Assembly (NCBI GenBank): GCA_037951105.1
Contig: JBAMJV010011046.1
Location: forward strand, 62,001 to 126,000
Direction: 5' to 3'
DNA from: Echinarachnius parma
Taxonomy: Eukaryota > Echinodermata > Echinoidea > Clypeasteroida > Echinarachniidae
DNA length: 64,000 nt
Part shown: positions 1 to 9,800 of the stretch, piece after piece
Layout of the letters: each line of letters starts with the position of its first letter
How positions within the stretch are numbered: position 1 is the first letter of the stretch
The notes under the pieces: model-generated
What the model was told of the DNA's origin: nothing
Database searches by the model: none
The model's input: the letters and a program-made list of their open reading frames with translations, nothing else
Position numbers and translations under genes: made by a program

Positions 1-138
1 TTTCGTATGCATAATAATGGAGCCAAATGTATAGATTTGGATGCTACAATTTTTTTCAGATTATAATAATGCGTTTGCTGAATCTCGTGCATGATATTTA
101 CTTATCATTGTTCACTTATTTTTGTTTCAATATGGAAG

Positions 139-553
139 TGTCCCGTCTGCTAATCCCAGCGACCCCTCGTCTAGTTGGCAGCCGTATGATCCATCTGCGT
201 ACAACAGTCTCTTCATAGACGGACCCTGTCCCCGACAACGACCCATCCCGCGCGCCGCACAGAAGGACCTCCTCTGGAATTCCGTCATCGCTCGCCTCAA
301 AGGAAGTGGAAACCCGCTCGATGACGGATTAACAACAATCACCACCACCGATTCGACATCAGTGACGTCCGAGTCGAGTTGCACTGTCACTAGCTTTTTT
401 GGATTTTCTTTGACAGCGGCAAGCGCTGGCCGAGCCATCGGGGGAATGATAGTTGCTGTAGCTGTTCTTGCGGGGCTACTTTTCATGATACTTTTCATGG
501 GGTGCTGCCTGGCCCTGTCCGGGAACCAGAAGACATCGACATATAAGATATGA
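139..553 (+). CDS. 3' terminal exon of an unrecognised single-pass membrane protein gene (partial)
   Basis: The frame opens after a pyrimidine-rich stretch ending in AG at 137-138 and runs to a TGA at 551-553, giving about 137 residues. The first part is rich in Pro, Ser and Tyr (SANPSDPSSSWQPYDPSAYN). A Thr/Ser-rich stretch follows, then one hydrophobic segment of about 24 residues (around GGMIVAVAVLAGLLFMILF), then a short Cys-containing, Lys-ending tail (KTSTYKI). This looks like the end of a type I or tail-anchored membrane protein with a very short tail. Nothing in it identifies a family. The 5' exons lie outside the window. A long frame on the opposite strand overlaps it but has no splice or composition support. 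The exon call rests on the acceptor, the open frame and the clear membrane helix. Confidence 0.55.
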
Positions 554-679
554 AAATATAAAACATAATATATGCATACCCGCTAGAAAGGGCTAAAGTA
601 ATCAAATATAAGTCAAATCCGAGCTGTCGAACATAGAAGGTCCTTTCATTTATAGTCATAAATTTGCCTCGATAACATT

Positions 680-920
680 AAGGCCTTCTTACACAGAGCC
701 GACTCGACCCGATCCCGCCTGGTTTTCAGACGGTTCAGCGAACAGTATACATTGCCTCAGGACTCCTGTTTTGCCGGTCAAGAGCCATGCAGTTGGAGAT
801 CATTCGAGGCCGATTCAACATGATGAATCAGCTCCGACTGAGCGAAACAGACTCTAGCCTGACTGAAAACCAGTCGGATCGGATCGAGTCGGCTCTGTGT
901 GCGCACTGTGCGGTGGGCTT
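680..920. mobile_element. Miniature inverted-repeat element (about 240 bp)
   Basis: The two ends are inverted copies of each other. The block ACACAGAGCCGACTCGA near 691 pairs with its reverse complement near 884-901, followed on both arms by a CC/GGTTTTCAG block. The outermost bases (AAGGCC and AAGCCC) resemble the ends of the element at 1034. There is no coding capacity. Target duplication is not clear. Confidence 0.65.
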
Positions 921-1033
921 ATTAGAGGAACTGCTAGGATCGGAAACTATATAGGCTCAATTTGACATACATATGATGGCATATATGACTAAAATAAGAG
1001 AATTAAGTAGTATGCGTGTTATTTTCATTCGTT

Positions 1034-1572
1034 AGCCCAATGCACACTGTGTGATTTGCGCCTAGCGATCTAGAGAGATATTGCCAGAGTGGGAGCGATC
1101 CCCTGAGATCGGTGGAAAAGTCGCGTAGTGGGCATCCAACGGTCGCACCTGATCGCCGTAACTCGCGTACGCAGGGGTGGTGTCGGTAGCGGTCGCCGGG
1201 TTTTCGACATGTTCACAAATTTGGCGATCTCCGGCTTCGGTCGGGCACACTCGCAAGCAGAATCGCATAGTGAGCACGCCCAGATCGGCCTCGATCGCAT
1301 GTCGGGCCGGATCGCAATATAAAAACAAGCAAGCGTGACCAATTCCTGGCTGTATTCCTCGACCATGCACGCATGCGTGGAAATGGGGCCAAGGCATTTC
1401 CAGGGGAAGTCGCCGTGAGATCGCAAAGAGATCGGGATAGATCGCATGGTGGACACTAAAAAGATCGCGTACGCAATGAACTCGCGGCGAACTGGTGCGA
1501 TTCACCCAGATCCGAGGTCGCTATCAATTCGCGCTAATTCGCAGGCGCAAATCGCACAGTGGGCATTAGGCT
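1034..1572. mobile_element. GATCGC-rich inverted-repeat element (about 540 bp)
   Basis: The left end AGCCCAATGCACACTGTG matches, inverted, the right end CAGTGGGCATTAGGCT, and the match continues inward through GATTTGCGCCT. The interior is unusually rich in GATCGC/GCGATC and CpG compared with its AT-rich flanks. Frames inside it on both strands are composition artefacts. Flanking target duplication is ambiguous (a short T/TA-rich site). Confidence 0.65.
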
Positions 1573-1654
1573 TTACTTTGCATTCCTTCCAAGCGGCTCA
1601 TTGAGAAGATCGTTCACATCTGTTCACATTTCTATTGTTTTGTCACATTATTGG

Positions 1655-1715
1655 GGGCACCGTGTCCCCCCCCCCCCCCCCCTCCCGTAGCTACGCCATT
1701 GTTAATAAGCAGCTT
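1655..1715. repeat. Truncated end of a CAGTGGCGTAGC-type element
   Basis: A C-run followed by CCCGTAGCTACGCCATTG is the inverted counterpart of the left end of the complete element at 35061-35236. Only this terminus is recognisable here. Just upstream (1575-1625) the words CCAAGCGGCTCATTGAGAAGATCGTTCAC match part of the SINE-like repeat at 52150. Confidence 0.5.
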
Positions 1716-2690
1716 GGTACTTTGTTTCATTTCACTTAGAAGATTATTATTTGAGTTATTGAGTGATAACGATTTAAGTGATAATTCAGAAGCTGTCACC
1801 AACGGAATAGAGAATTATGTATATAATATTCCAATTCTTCGTGAGAAAGTAGAAGTGCAAAATGTGAGTTTATAAACCAGGAAGACTATGCATACTTGGA
1901 AATTATAATTATATAAACGAAGTATATATGTATTTAATCTGTTGTATAAAATCTATCTGATGGTTTGAGAGGGCACTAGAAGAAATATTTTTAGAGATGA
2001 AAAATAACTAGGTGTATATATATTAACCAAACAATAACACGATTAAAAAAAAAAAATTATATATTTTGTTTGCTAAAAAATTGTCCAGAATCAGGTTCGT
2101 TTGAATGACATCGTTACTACATGTACAGTATGTACTTTGTATGTTTATAAAGCCTACACATTCCTGAAAATGGATAAGATTCGTATACCAGGACAAGAAA
2201 CGCGAGGCTTGCCTGATCTATTTTTAACAGGATGGCGACATTTAAATAATCATATTTGATACCAAAAAAAATACATGTGAGTATACATTAACTATTATCA
2301 TTAACTATATCTTTACAATGTACTAATAATTGGGAAATGTGAAAATATATACACGTAGATTAACTATATCTTTAAAATGTACTAATTGGGGAAATGTGAA
2401 AAAATATATATATGGTCTATATAGTCCAACAATATTTTCGAACAATATCTGCTTTTGAGTACCGTTTTTTCCCCAAAGTAATAAGATGTTACATATCACC
2501 ATCCCTAAAAGCCCAGTCACACTACACCAGCAAAACCGACTACAGGCCAGTTATTTGTGACCAAATAAAATCTATTTTTATTTGTCGGGCCGCGACAGAG
2601 TAAAGACCCTTTCCCGGTGTGACAGGGATAAGTGTCGTGGCAGTGACGTCATTCGGACAGTTTTAAAATCCTATTTTGTCATTTGTTGAG
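1716..2690. other. AT-rich non-coding DNA, no gene seen
   Basis: Poly-A tracts and short imperfect direct repeats (for example ATTAACTATATCTTT at about 2300 and 2358). No splice-bounded open frame, RNA gene or element end was recognised. Confidence 0.5.
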
Positions 2691-2694
2691 CCTT

Positions 2695-3310
2695 CATACA
2701 CACGACGGATACACACATACACACTCAAACACACACATGCAGACATACAAACACACATGTGGAAAATCAAGCAAACAGTAATTCATTCATACTACACACT
2801 AACTCACACATGACGTCACACTCGACATCCTCATACAATGAAAACGTTTTGGGGCTTTTTTGGAGTGGGTTGGAATGGCGTTGGAACTGACTAGGTCACT
2901 TATTTATGGCTTTACACAATACACACACACACACACACACATACTTGTAAGAGCCTTCAATCGGGGATATGGTTTTTTCAATGTTATAAACACCTTCAAA
3001 CGGGGATATGCCCGTTTTTTTAATGATGTTTGGCTTGTCCCCGGTTTGCTGGTGTGTAAACCTGGCAATATGCCCAATTGGCGTGTTTAAAAATACACAC
3101 ACACTTATACACCCACTATGTCAAAAAACATGCAAAACGGGCATATAAGGGATATCCTTAAAAAATCAAAATAACATACAGTACAGCCCTTCAGACGATC
3201 CCTGAAGCACTATACGGGGCTGTTCGGAAACCGGGGATATGCCCGGTTTCCAGAATATCCCCGTTTGCCGGTGTTTAAACTTGTGTCCTTACACACGCAC
3301 ACACACACAC
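2695..3310. repeat. (CA)n tracts and a repeated GGGGATATGCCCG motif
   Basis: Several CA runs lie between 2697 and 2945 and again at 3095-3112 and 3290-3312. Between 2950 and 3260 the word GGGGATATGCCCG or a close variant recurs about four times, followed by GTTT or preceded by AAACGG, together with GGTGTGTAAAC/GGTGTTTAAAC. This suggests a decayed repeat built from that word. No coding support. Confidence 0.55.
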
Positions 3311-3311
3311 A

Positions 3312-3494
3312 GTACAGTGGAACCTCTTTATAATGAGCTCTGTTATATGGAAGTACCTGATATAGCGAGGTAATTTTGCAGGCCAGGATTCAATGTATTT
3401 CATTATTTTTAAGCCCTGATACAACAAGATATTTTGTATAATGAGGTCAATCCAATGGACCCAACGTGCTTGTTATAATGAGGTTTCCATGTTC
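3312..3494. mobile_element. Short inverted-repeat element ending in GTGGAACCTC...GAGGTTTCCA
   Basis: The left end CAGTGGAACCTCTTTATAAT matches, inverted, the right end ATAATGAGGTTTCCATG. A second 5' fragment of the same family (CAGTGAAACCTCATTATAAT) is at 13180. Confidence 0.55.
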
Positions 3495-4276
3495 ACACTC
3501 AACAAACTAGACAATTGCACAGAGAAAACATGTTAGAATAAGTTGGAAGTTTTATTTTACACAATATGCATTAGTTCATATTAATTAATCTTTCTTTAAT
3601 GACGTCTCACAAATTGAATATTATCTAGGTAATGAAGTTGTTTTAAATTTGTTAAATATTTCATGATGGAGTGAATAACAATTACCTATACAAATAAATT
3701 CATGTACGACAAGTAAACTGAAAAAGAATATGTATCCACAATGAAATGGAATGTGAACAGGTATGAAAACCAACTATGGTCAAACTGAAAGAGGAGCCAA
3801 ACAGTAACATTTTTGCTTGCTGTTACTGATAAGTGCATAATTCCAATTACTTCTAGTCGTAAGGTATCACTAATAATTGAAATAATCCATGTTTTTGAAA
3901 CCGCTATCATATGTTTTGACTGAACACCGGAGGATGCCACGTTTTCCACCTGTGCCATATGAAACGTCCATATGATCTTGCACTAACAAGCAGGATAAGT
4001 AACTGACATTGCAGCAGATGATTCAACAACAATTGTTAAGTAACCTGCTTTCGTTAGTGCACGCTCAAATGCGCTCAGATGTTACATGCGGTACCGTTGG
4101 AAAACAAAACAGTCTCCAGTGGTCAGTCAAAAGAGTTGATAGAGGTTTAAAAAAAACACTGATTTATTTCCATTATTAGTGATACCCATGAGGAAATATA
4201 CGACTAGAAGTGACAGGAATACTGCACTTACATGTATCTGTGACAGCGAGCGAACATTACAGTGTTTCATTTCCCT
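3495..4276. other. Non-coding DNA, nothing recognised
   Basis: AT-rich sequence. A 90-codon open frame on the minus strand (3686-3958) has no splice signals or protein-like composition that I can defend, so I do not call it. Confidence 0.45.
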
Positions 4277-4725
4277 TTAAAGGGATCTAGTAACTTTGTT
4301 GACATGTGCAAAAAGTGATGAGTGGTTGATACAATGGGTGATTTCAAGTATGGTGTTTAGGGCTGGTGTTAAGTGTTTATCAAACTGGTGTTTGTGTGTA
4401 ATAAACACTAACACCGGCCTTAAACACCATACTTGAAATCACCCATTGTATATTGTTATCTGATATGTCCACTGGGTGTTGTGTGAAAATTTCAAGTTAA
4501 ATGGACGAGTAATGAGCAAAAATGCAAAGTGATATTCACTAACTCATTGCGGTAACTTTGTACACGGTTTTCGCGGTCCAGTGGATAATTCAACATCTGA
4601 ACACTTCAATCGTAAATATCTTTTTAACGAAACCTGTCCCATGCTTTTATTGTTAATACGAATACAAGGTATGAGGGAACCGCTAGAATTCCAACTGGAT
4701 TTTGAGGATTTGGACAATGTTACTC
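4277..4725 (+). mobile_element. TTAA-flanked MITE, family 1 copy A (carries a nested element)
   Basis: It begins TTAAAGGGATCTAGTAAC and matches, along its length, the copies at 21010 (opposite orientation), 44587 (opposite orientation) and 46249. Shared internal words include GTGCAAAAAGTGAT, GTCCACTG, GAGTAATGAGC and AACACTTCAATCGTAAATAT. The right end is decayed. Small open frames inside it are repeat-derived and recur in the sister copies. Confidence 0.7.
4330..4450. mobile_element. 121-bp foldback element nested in MITE copy A
   Basis: CAATGGGTGATTTCAAGTAT at the left pairs with its exact inverse at the right end. The arms are about 50 bp with a loop of under 20 bp, and TA lies on both sides. 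The sister MITE at 21010 lacks this palindrome at the equivalent place, so it is a later insertion. Confidence 0.8.
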
Positions 4726-5508
4726 AGTCCCTGAGCTATGCAGACAAACCCTCACGCAAGGAGGTAGTTTACATCTTAATTTATTTCTCCTACCTCCTAT
4801 AATATGCAAATTGTTAACGCCCAGTTGTTTTGATCATTAGGCAAAGGAAAATCAATGAGTGAGTTATATTCTATGCATAATTAGTAGCTTTTCCGTTTTT
4901 TCTGACTAAATCTTTTAGTCAAACATGTATTGCCTTAACTTTTATTTCACAGCTTTGCAGGTTTGTTGTTGTCGAAACAATTCTCTCCAAAAGCAAATAA
5001 ACAAAATACTACCATTCCAAGTCGTGGAGAAACAAAACAGTTATGCATAGAACACAGCTCGCTCAACTACACCCGAAGCTGGGTTGTCTATTATTTTGAC
5101 TTGTTTCGTTAACTTTAATCATTAAAGGTACTCCGCACTGCCAATTTCTTGACAGAGGGTAATAGGAGTTGTCCATGAAGACCACATTTTACCTTTCAGC
5201 GAGCATTCATCGATAGTACAATGAATACATATTTTTCTTTATTGATCACTGATTATGCACTACATTGGCAGCATTGGCAGCATCTAAACATTTCTGGCTG
5301 AAATTACATATTACTTTATTATGAGTCTATCAGGGTTCCATAGTAAAATAATTGTAACTTCCCTAACCCAGTCGTTCTAAATTTAAATTGGAAATGGCTT
5401 TTTCGAGAATCTTTCATGTTAACTGGAAAATTGTCCCTTCTCTTTGAAAATCATTTAATGTTTAATTTAAAATGTTGCTCACATAACAACAACAAAACAC
5501 AGAGAATA
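4726..5508. other. Non-coding DNA, nothing recognised
   Basis: No gene, RNA or clear element. A possible element start (TTAAAGGTACTCCGCACTGCC near 5125) has no matching right end that I could find. Confidence 0.4.
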
Positions 5509-5926
5509 TTAAAGGGGCAGTACAGTTTTGGTAAGGCTGAACTTTAGAAACCAAAACCTGGACAGTAACATTATAAACTAATATTTATAACTCCACCGTG
5601 CTCGAAAGGTATACAATAATATTGAAATAATGATTAAATAGAGAGATCATCAACAACTATTTAAAAAACGCTTTTGAAAATGTTTGAAAAAGTGCAAGCA
5701 TTTTTTTTTTTTTTTGAAAAAAGCATCTAATTATTTGGGCCCCAAATAATTATAAGATCAGATATATTTATTGATATTTCAGCTGTTTCTGGGTCGATTT
5801 TAACCAAATAAAGTTCATTCCGCCATTAAAATTGCATGTTCTCTCAAATTCGACACTCAGTTTTCATTACCTCACAAACAAATTGTGATGTGCAGCGCCC
5901 TCTCCACCAAAACTAAACTACCCCTA
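5509..5926 (+). mobile_element. TTAA-type MITE, family 2 copy A
   Basis: It starts TTAAAGGGGCAGTACAGTTTTGGT and ends CCACCAAAACTAAACTACCCC, an imperfect inverted pair. It aligns along its length with 58327-58886 (shared words include AACCAAAACCTG, TTTATAACT and TTTTCATTACCTCACAAA). Confidence 0.65.
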
Positions 5927-6430
5927 CAGTTTCAGTATTTTGGTATAGACTTCATTACTGTCACAATTAAGTTCTACATATTCAAGAGACCATTGTTTAG
6001 ATTATCTAGTATCCTCTTACAAGTTTGCATAATGTTATCTCGTCAAACCCAATTTCTTGATAAAAAAAGGATTTTGTCTTACTTTGTCTATGAGCCTGTC
6101 CGTCCAATAGTATAATGGTCTATTATCCAAATGGTCCTATATTTGCAAATACGGTTGCATATTTTTCGGAATGTTGCAATCAAGAGCCACGACCAGACGT
6201 GAAGATTCAACATCCTCACGACTGGCTCTGCGAGTCAGTTGCAAGAGTGCAAAGTACCAAGTACACGACGCCACACTACCAGTCGCAGACTTGCACGACT
6301 GCTGAATCATTGCAAAATCATAAAGTGTGGAGTGGGCTGAACAATTCTAGAGAAGCTAAATGCAGCTGTACCTTACAACTTGTATAGCGTTTTGTCCGTA
6401 ACTTTGTAATCATTCTATTTCTGTAGAAAC
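5927..6430. other. Non-coding sequence downstream of Nup54
   Basis: Open frames here (for example 6115-6387) lack splice signals and family signal. A segment from 6377 (TTGTATAGCGTTTTGTCCGTAAC) resembles the Nup54 3' flank at 6713 (TTGCATAGCCCTTTTTGTCCATAAC), consistent with this flank having been duplicated together with the exon copies described next. Confidence 0.4.
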
Positions 6431-6480
6431 CAAGCTCAGCTGGCAGCCATCTTCCAAATAAGGTCCTCCTGGTTATTATC
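6431..6480 (-). pseudogene. Decayed partial copy of the last Nup54 exon (copy 3)
   Basis: Read on the minus strand, GAGGACCT and then TTTGGAAGATGGCTGCCAGC correspond to the end of the true exon (GAGGACCT... TCTGGAAGAGGTTGCCAGC). About 16 bases between the two blocks are missing. This is the weakest of the exon copies. Confidence 0.4.
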
Positions 6481-6552
6481 AAATATTCTGGATTCCAGTC
6501 TCAGTTTTCGATAGGAGAATCCCAAGGCTACCATTGAGCAACAGTTAAGTGA

Positions 6553-6650
6553 GCATTATGATCCGCTGACAGCCTCTTCCCGACCTCTCTATCGGCCTGA
6601 AGTCCTCCAGATCTTCTGCGATGATGTTCACAAAGTGGCTTATGTCAATC
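6553..6650 (-). pseudogene. Decayed copy of the last Nup54 exon (copy 2)
   Basis: The minus-strand translation reads IDISHFVNIIAEDLEDFRPI followed by ER, against DGISQLVGIIKEDLEDLRLI followed by ER in the true exon at 6774-6881. It stays open to a TAA at about 6547. Because it remains open and lies just downstream of the gene, an alternative last exon is conceivable. The substitutions (Pro in the helix, divergent tail) favour a dying duplicate. Confidence 0.6.
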
Positions 6651-6773
6651 TCTTTACTGACAAATTGTAAAATATCAGTCCTATAGTTCCTTTGCTCACT
6701 GCTGTAACTAACAATTTGCATAGCCCTTTTTGTCCATAACGCTCAGTTCATAAGCCTCCTGGAGGAGCTGTAA

Positions 6774-6881
6774 TCAGCTGGCAACCTCTTCCAGACCCCT
6801 CTCGATCAGCCTGAGGTCCTCCAGATCTTCCTTGATGATGCCGACCAGTTGGCTGATTCCATCCTGCTGCTGCTTCAGGTG
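6774..6881 (-). CDS. NUP54: NUP54 coding exon 14 (last)
   Basis: It begins after CTGCACAG on the minus strand with HLKQQQDGISQLVGIIKEDL and ends EEVAS with TGA at 6774-6776. It matches the human C-terminal helix (HLKQQQEGLSHLISIIKDDL) but lacks the extra human tail. Phase 0 entry. Confidence 0.93.
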   Translation of the reverse strand, partial: HLKQQQDGISQLVGIIKEDLEDLRLIERGLEEVAS

Positions 6882-9800
6882 CTGTGCAGGTAAAGAAGAA
6901 GAACAGAGGTGACAAAGAGTTATAAGAGCAAAATTACAGTCTATGCCCCAACCTATCATCAGTTGTTCAAATTCAACCTAGGCTAATTTAGTCCATGGGT
7001 TAACTTTAACACTTGTTTTTTAATACTAAATTTTGTCTGTGGATTAAATTTAGTCCATGGATTACTACAAATGACATCATAAAACATGATTTAACCCCAG
7101 TTTAACTAGATGGATCTTCGACTGCGCGCAGTCGAAAATGATGCCTCCGCCATTACGCAATTTATTTATATCAAGCCCAAATCAACATGTACACAGAATT
7201 AATTCTGTCAACTCAATTTTGATGGTACTCTGTCTTTTAGATCTTGACGTATCACAATTATGAGCTATAAGTGACCTTGACCTTTGCCCTCATGACCCCA
7301 AAATCTAATGACTACAATTGTTCCCTATTATACATTCAGGTATCAAGTTGGATTGAAATCTGATATTCAGTTCTTGAGATTTCCAATCTCAAGCTACTTT
7401 TACATATAATGAGCCCTGTGACCTTTGACCTTTGACCTCATGACCCCCACAATCTAAGCAGTTCATTGGCTCTCCAAGGAACATACATGTACCAAGTTTG
7501 GTCAGAATCTGTCAATCCCTTCTTGAGATAACGCGATCATGAGCTATTTTTGCATATATAATGAGCTCTGTGACCTTTGACCTTTGACCTCATGACCCCA
7601 AAATCTAATCAGATCATTGGCCCCCCAAGATACATACATGACCCAAGTTTGGTGAAAATCCGTCAATCGGTTCTTGAGATAACGCGATCACGAGCTATTT
7701 TTGCATATATAATGAGCTCTGTGACCTTTGACCTTTGACCTCATGACCCCAAAATCTAATCAGATCATTGGCCCCCCAAGATACATACATGACCCAAGTT
7801 TGGTGAAAATCCGTCAATCGGTTCTTGAGATAACGCGATCACGAGAACGGGACGTACGTACGTACGGACGGACGGACGGACGTACGGACGGACGTACGGA
7901 CGGACGGACAACCCGAAAACATAATGCCTCCGGCTACTTCGTTGCGGAGGCATAAAAATTGACCCCCAATTATTTGGGCCATTATACTGAGGTTTTTTTT
8001 ATTACTTTTCAATAATTTATTTTTTACATTATCAAAATGAAATGTATAGTCAAGCTGTAGTTTTAGTTTTATTTGTCAATTAACATTACACCTATGCTAC
8101 AAAAAGTGAAGGGGAACCATGTATGATATACCTAATAAGGGCTATCATACGGAGGAGGTTAAATACCTTCAATCATTAATTTGTTACATTATTAAAATGA
8201 AATCAAGGTAAAACGTGCTGTAGTTTAATTATTTGTCAGTTTAAGTATCGTATATACCAATGCTAGAATTTGTTTTGGCTTTGTTGCCCATCGGGCAAGT
8301 GAAAACATGATTTTCAACATTCTAGTGGCCCCAAACCTGTATGTGATTGCCCAAAACAAAGAAAAACATTGACAATTATGTAACATTTGGTTGCCAATTC
8401 GGGTCAGTAGAATTAATTATCAATTAAATTTGGTGTCCAGAAGCTAATTTTTAGCTGCTCTGGGCCAGTGTTAATTTTGAGCATTGCCTTTACTATAAAA
8501 AAAGAGATGGGGAAACCTACCAGCTTGATTTCATACTGGAGGTCTGCATCGAGGGAGAACTGTTCGCTGCTCCTGCTGAATGGAAGATGGCTCTGCAGTC
8601 TGATCTGGGACAGCATCTCATTTAGGCGGCCCTGCAAAAATCAGGATAAACAATAAATATGTGTAACAATAATTATGTGAATGTTTGGACCCCTTTGAAA
8701 AACAGCTTGTCGCTGACGAGGGCAATCCATCCCATGAGTGGAGAATAAATAATACATAAAGAAGCTTGCATCTTAGACCATTTCTTAAGCAATATATAAT
8801 AATGACCCGTTCGCTAATCCTGCTGAATGGGAGATGGCTCTGTTAGTCTGATTTGAGACAGCATCTCATTCAGGCGGGCCTGCAAAAAATCAGGATAAAA
8901 AATAAGTATGTGTAGCTTGCATCTTAGACCATTTCTTAACCCTAACCAGGCCGGGTTATTTTGGCTATGCTATAGCCGGGGGGGGGGGTGGATTCCACCC
9001 CCCCCCCCGAGATCTCGGTCGCCGAACGCGCGGCCGCCACAAAATTTGGCACACAGATAGATTGCGACATAATCTACAAGATTGCATTGTCAGTTTTTTG
9101 AAAAAAATCTATTTCGAATTAATTGGTATGCAAATTTATGCAAAAATCCCCTTTTTGTCAATAAATCACTAAATATGGCTCAGAATATGCTAATTTTGTG
9201 CATGAATATTCTTTATGACCTAATTATCAGGTTTTCAACATTAAAAATTGCGACAGCCAAAAAATTCCTTATGTATTTGATGACATAAATGGTACCCTGG
9301 GGTACCAAACGAATATCCGCCATTTTGTTTAATTATTTATTTATTTTGTAGGGCTGTACCAGGGTATAGCGTGCATACTTGCGCGCGCTGCACTGCATGC
9401 ACAACGCAATACGGTTATGCTTCGAGTGGACACAAGATGGCGCTACACAACGCGGTACCCCGGGGTACCGCGTGTGTCATCATTTCTTTGTTTTTTTTTT
9501 TTTTTTTTGATGGAATAAATTATTAACCATTATTCAACAACTTTTAGCCCAAAATTAAATGACTGCAGCGATTAGAATGAAAAATAATGAAGGTTTTGTC
9601 TATTATAGGAAAAAATCAATTTCCATAGGATTTGTACACAAATCACAAAATTTGGCGATTTTCGGGCCGACGCTCACTTACAAAAGGTCACGTGACTTAA
9701 GAACCGTATACCTGGTCGTCGCAAATTTGGTCTCAAAAATTGCGCAAAACTTCAATGAAAAAACTCATGAAGTCGCACGGCAATACCTGCGCGCGTTGCG

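Noticed and set aside
127-498. 123-codon minus-strand frame opposite the first gene
   Set aside because: The plus-strand frame has a membrane segment, stop and acceptor; the minus frame has no such support.
1062-1505. 147-codon minus-strand frame
   Set aside because: Lies wholly inside the GATCGC-rich inverted-repeat element at 1034-1572 and has no protein-like features.
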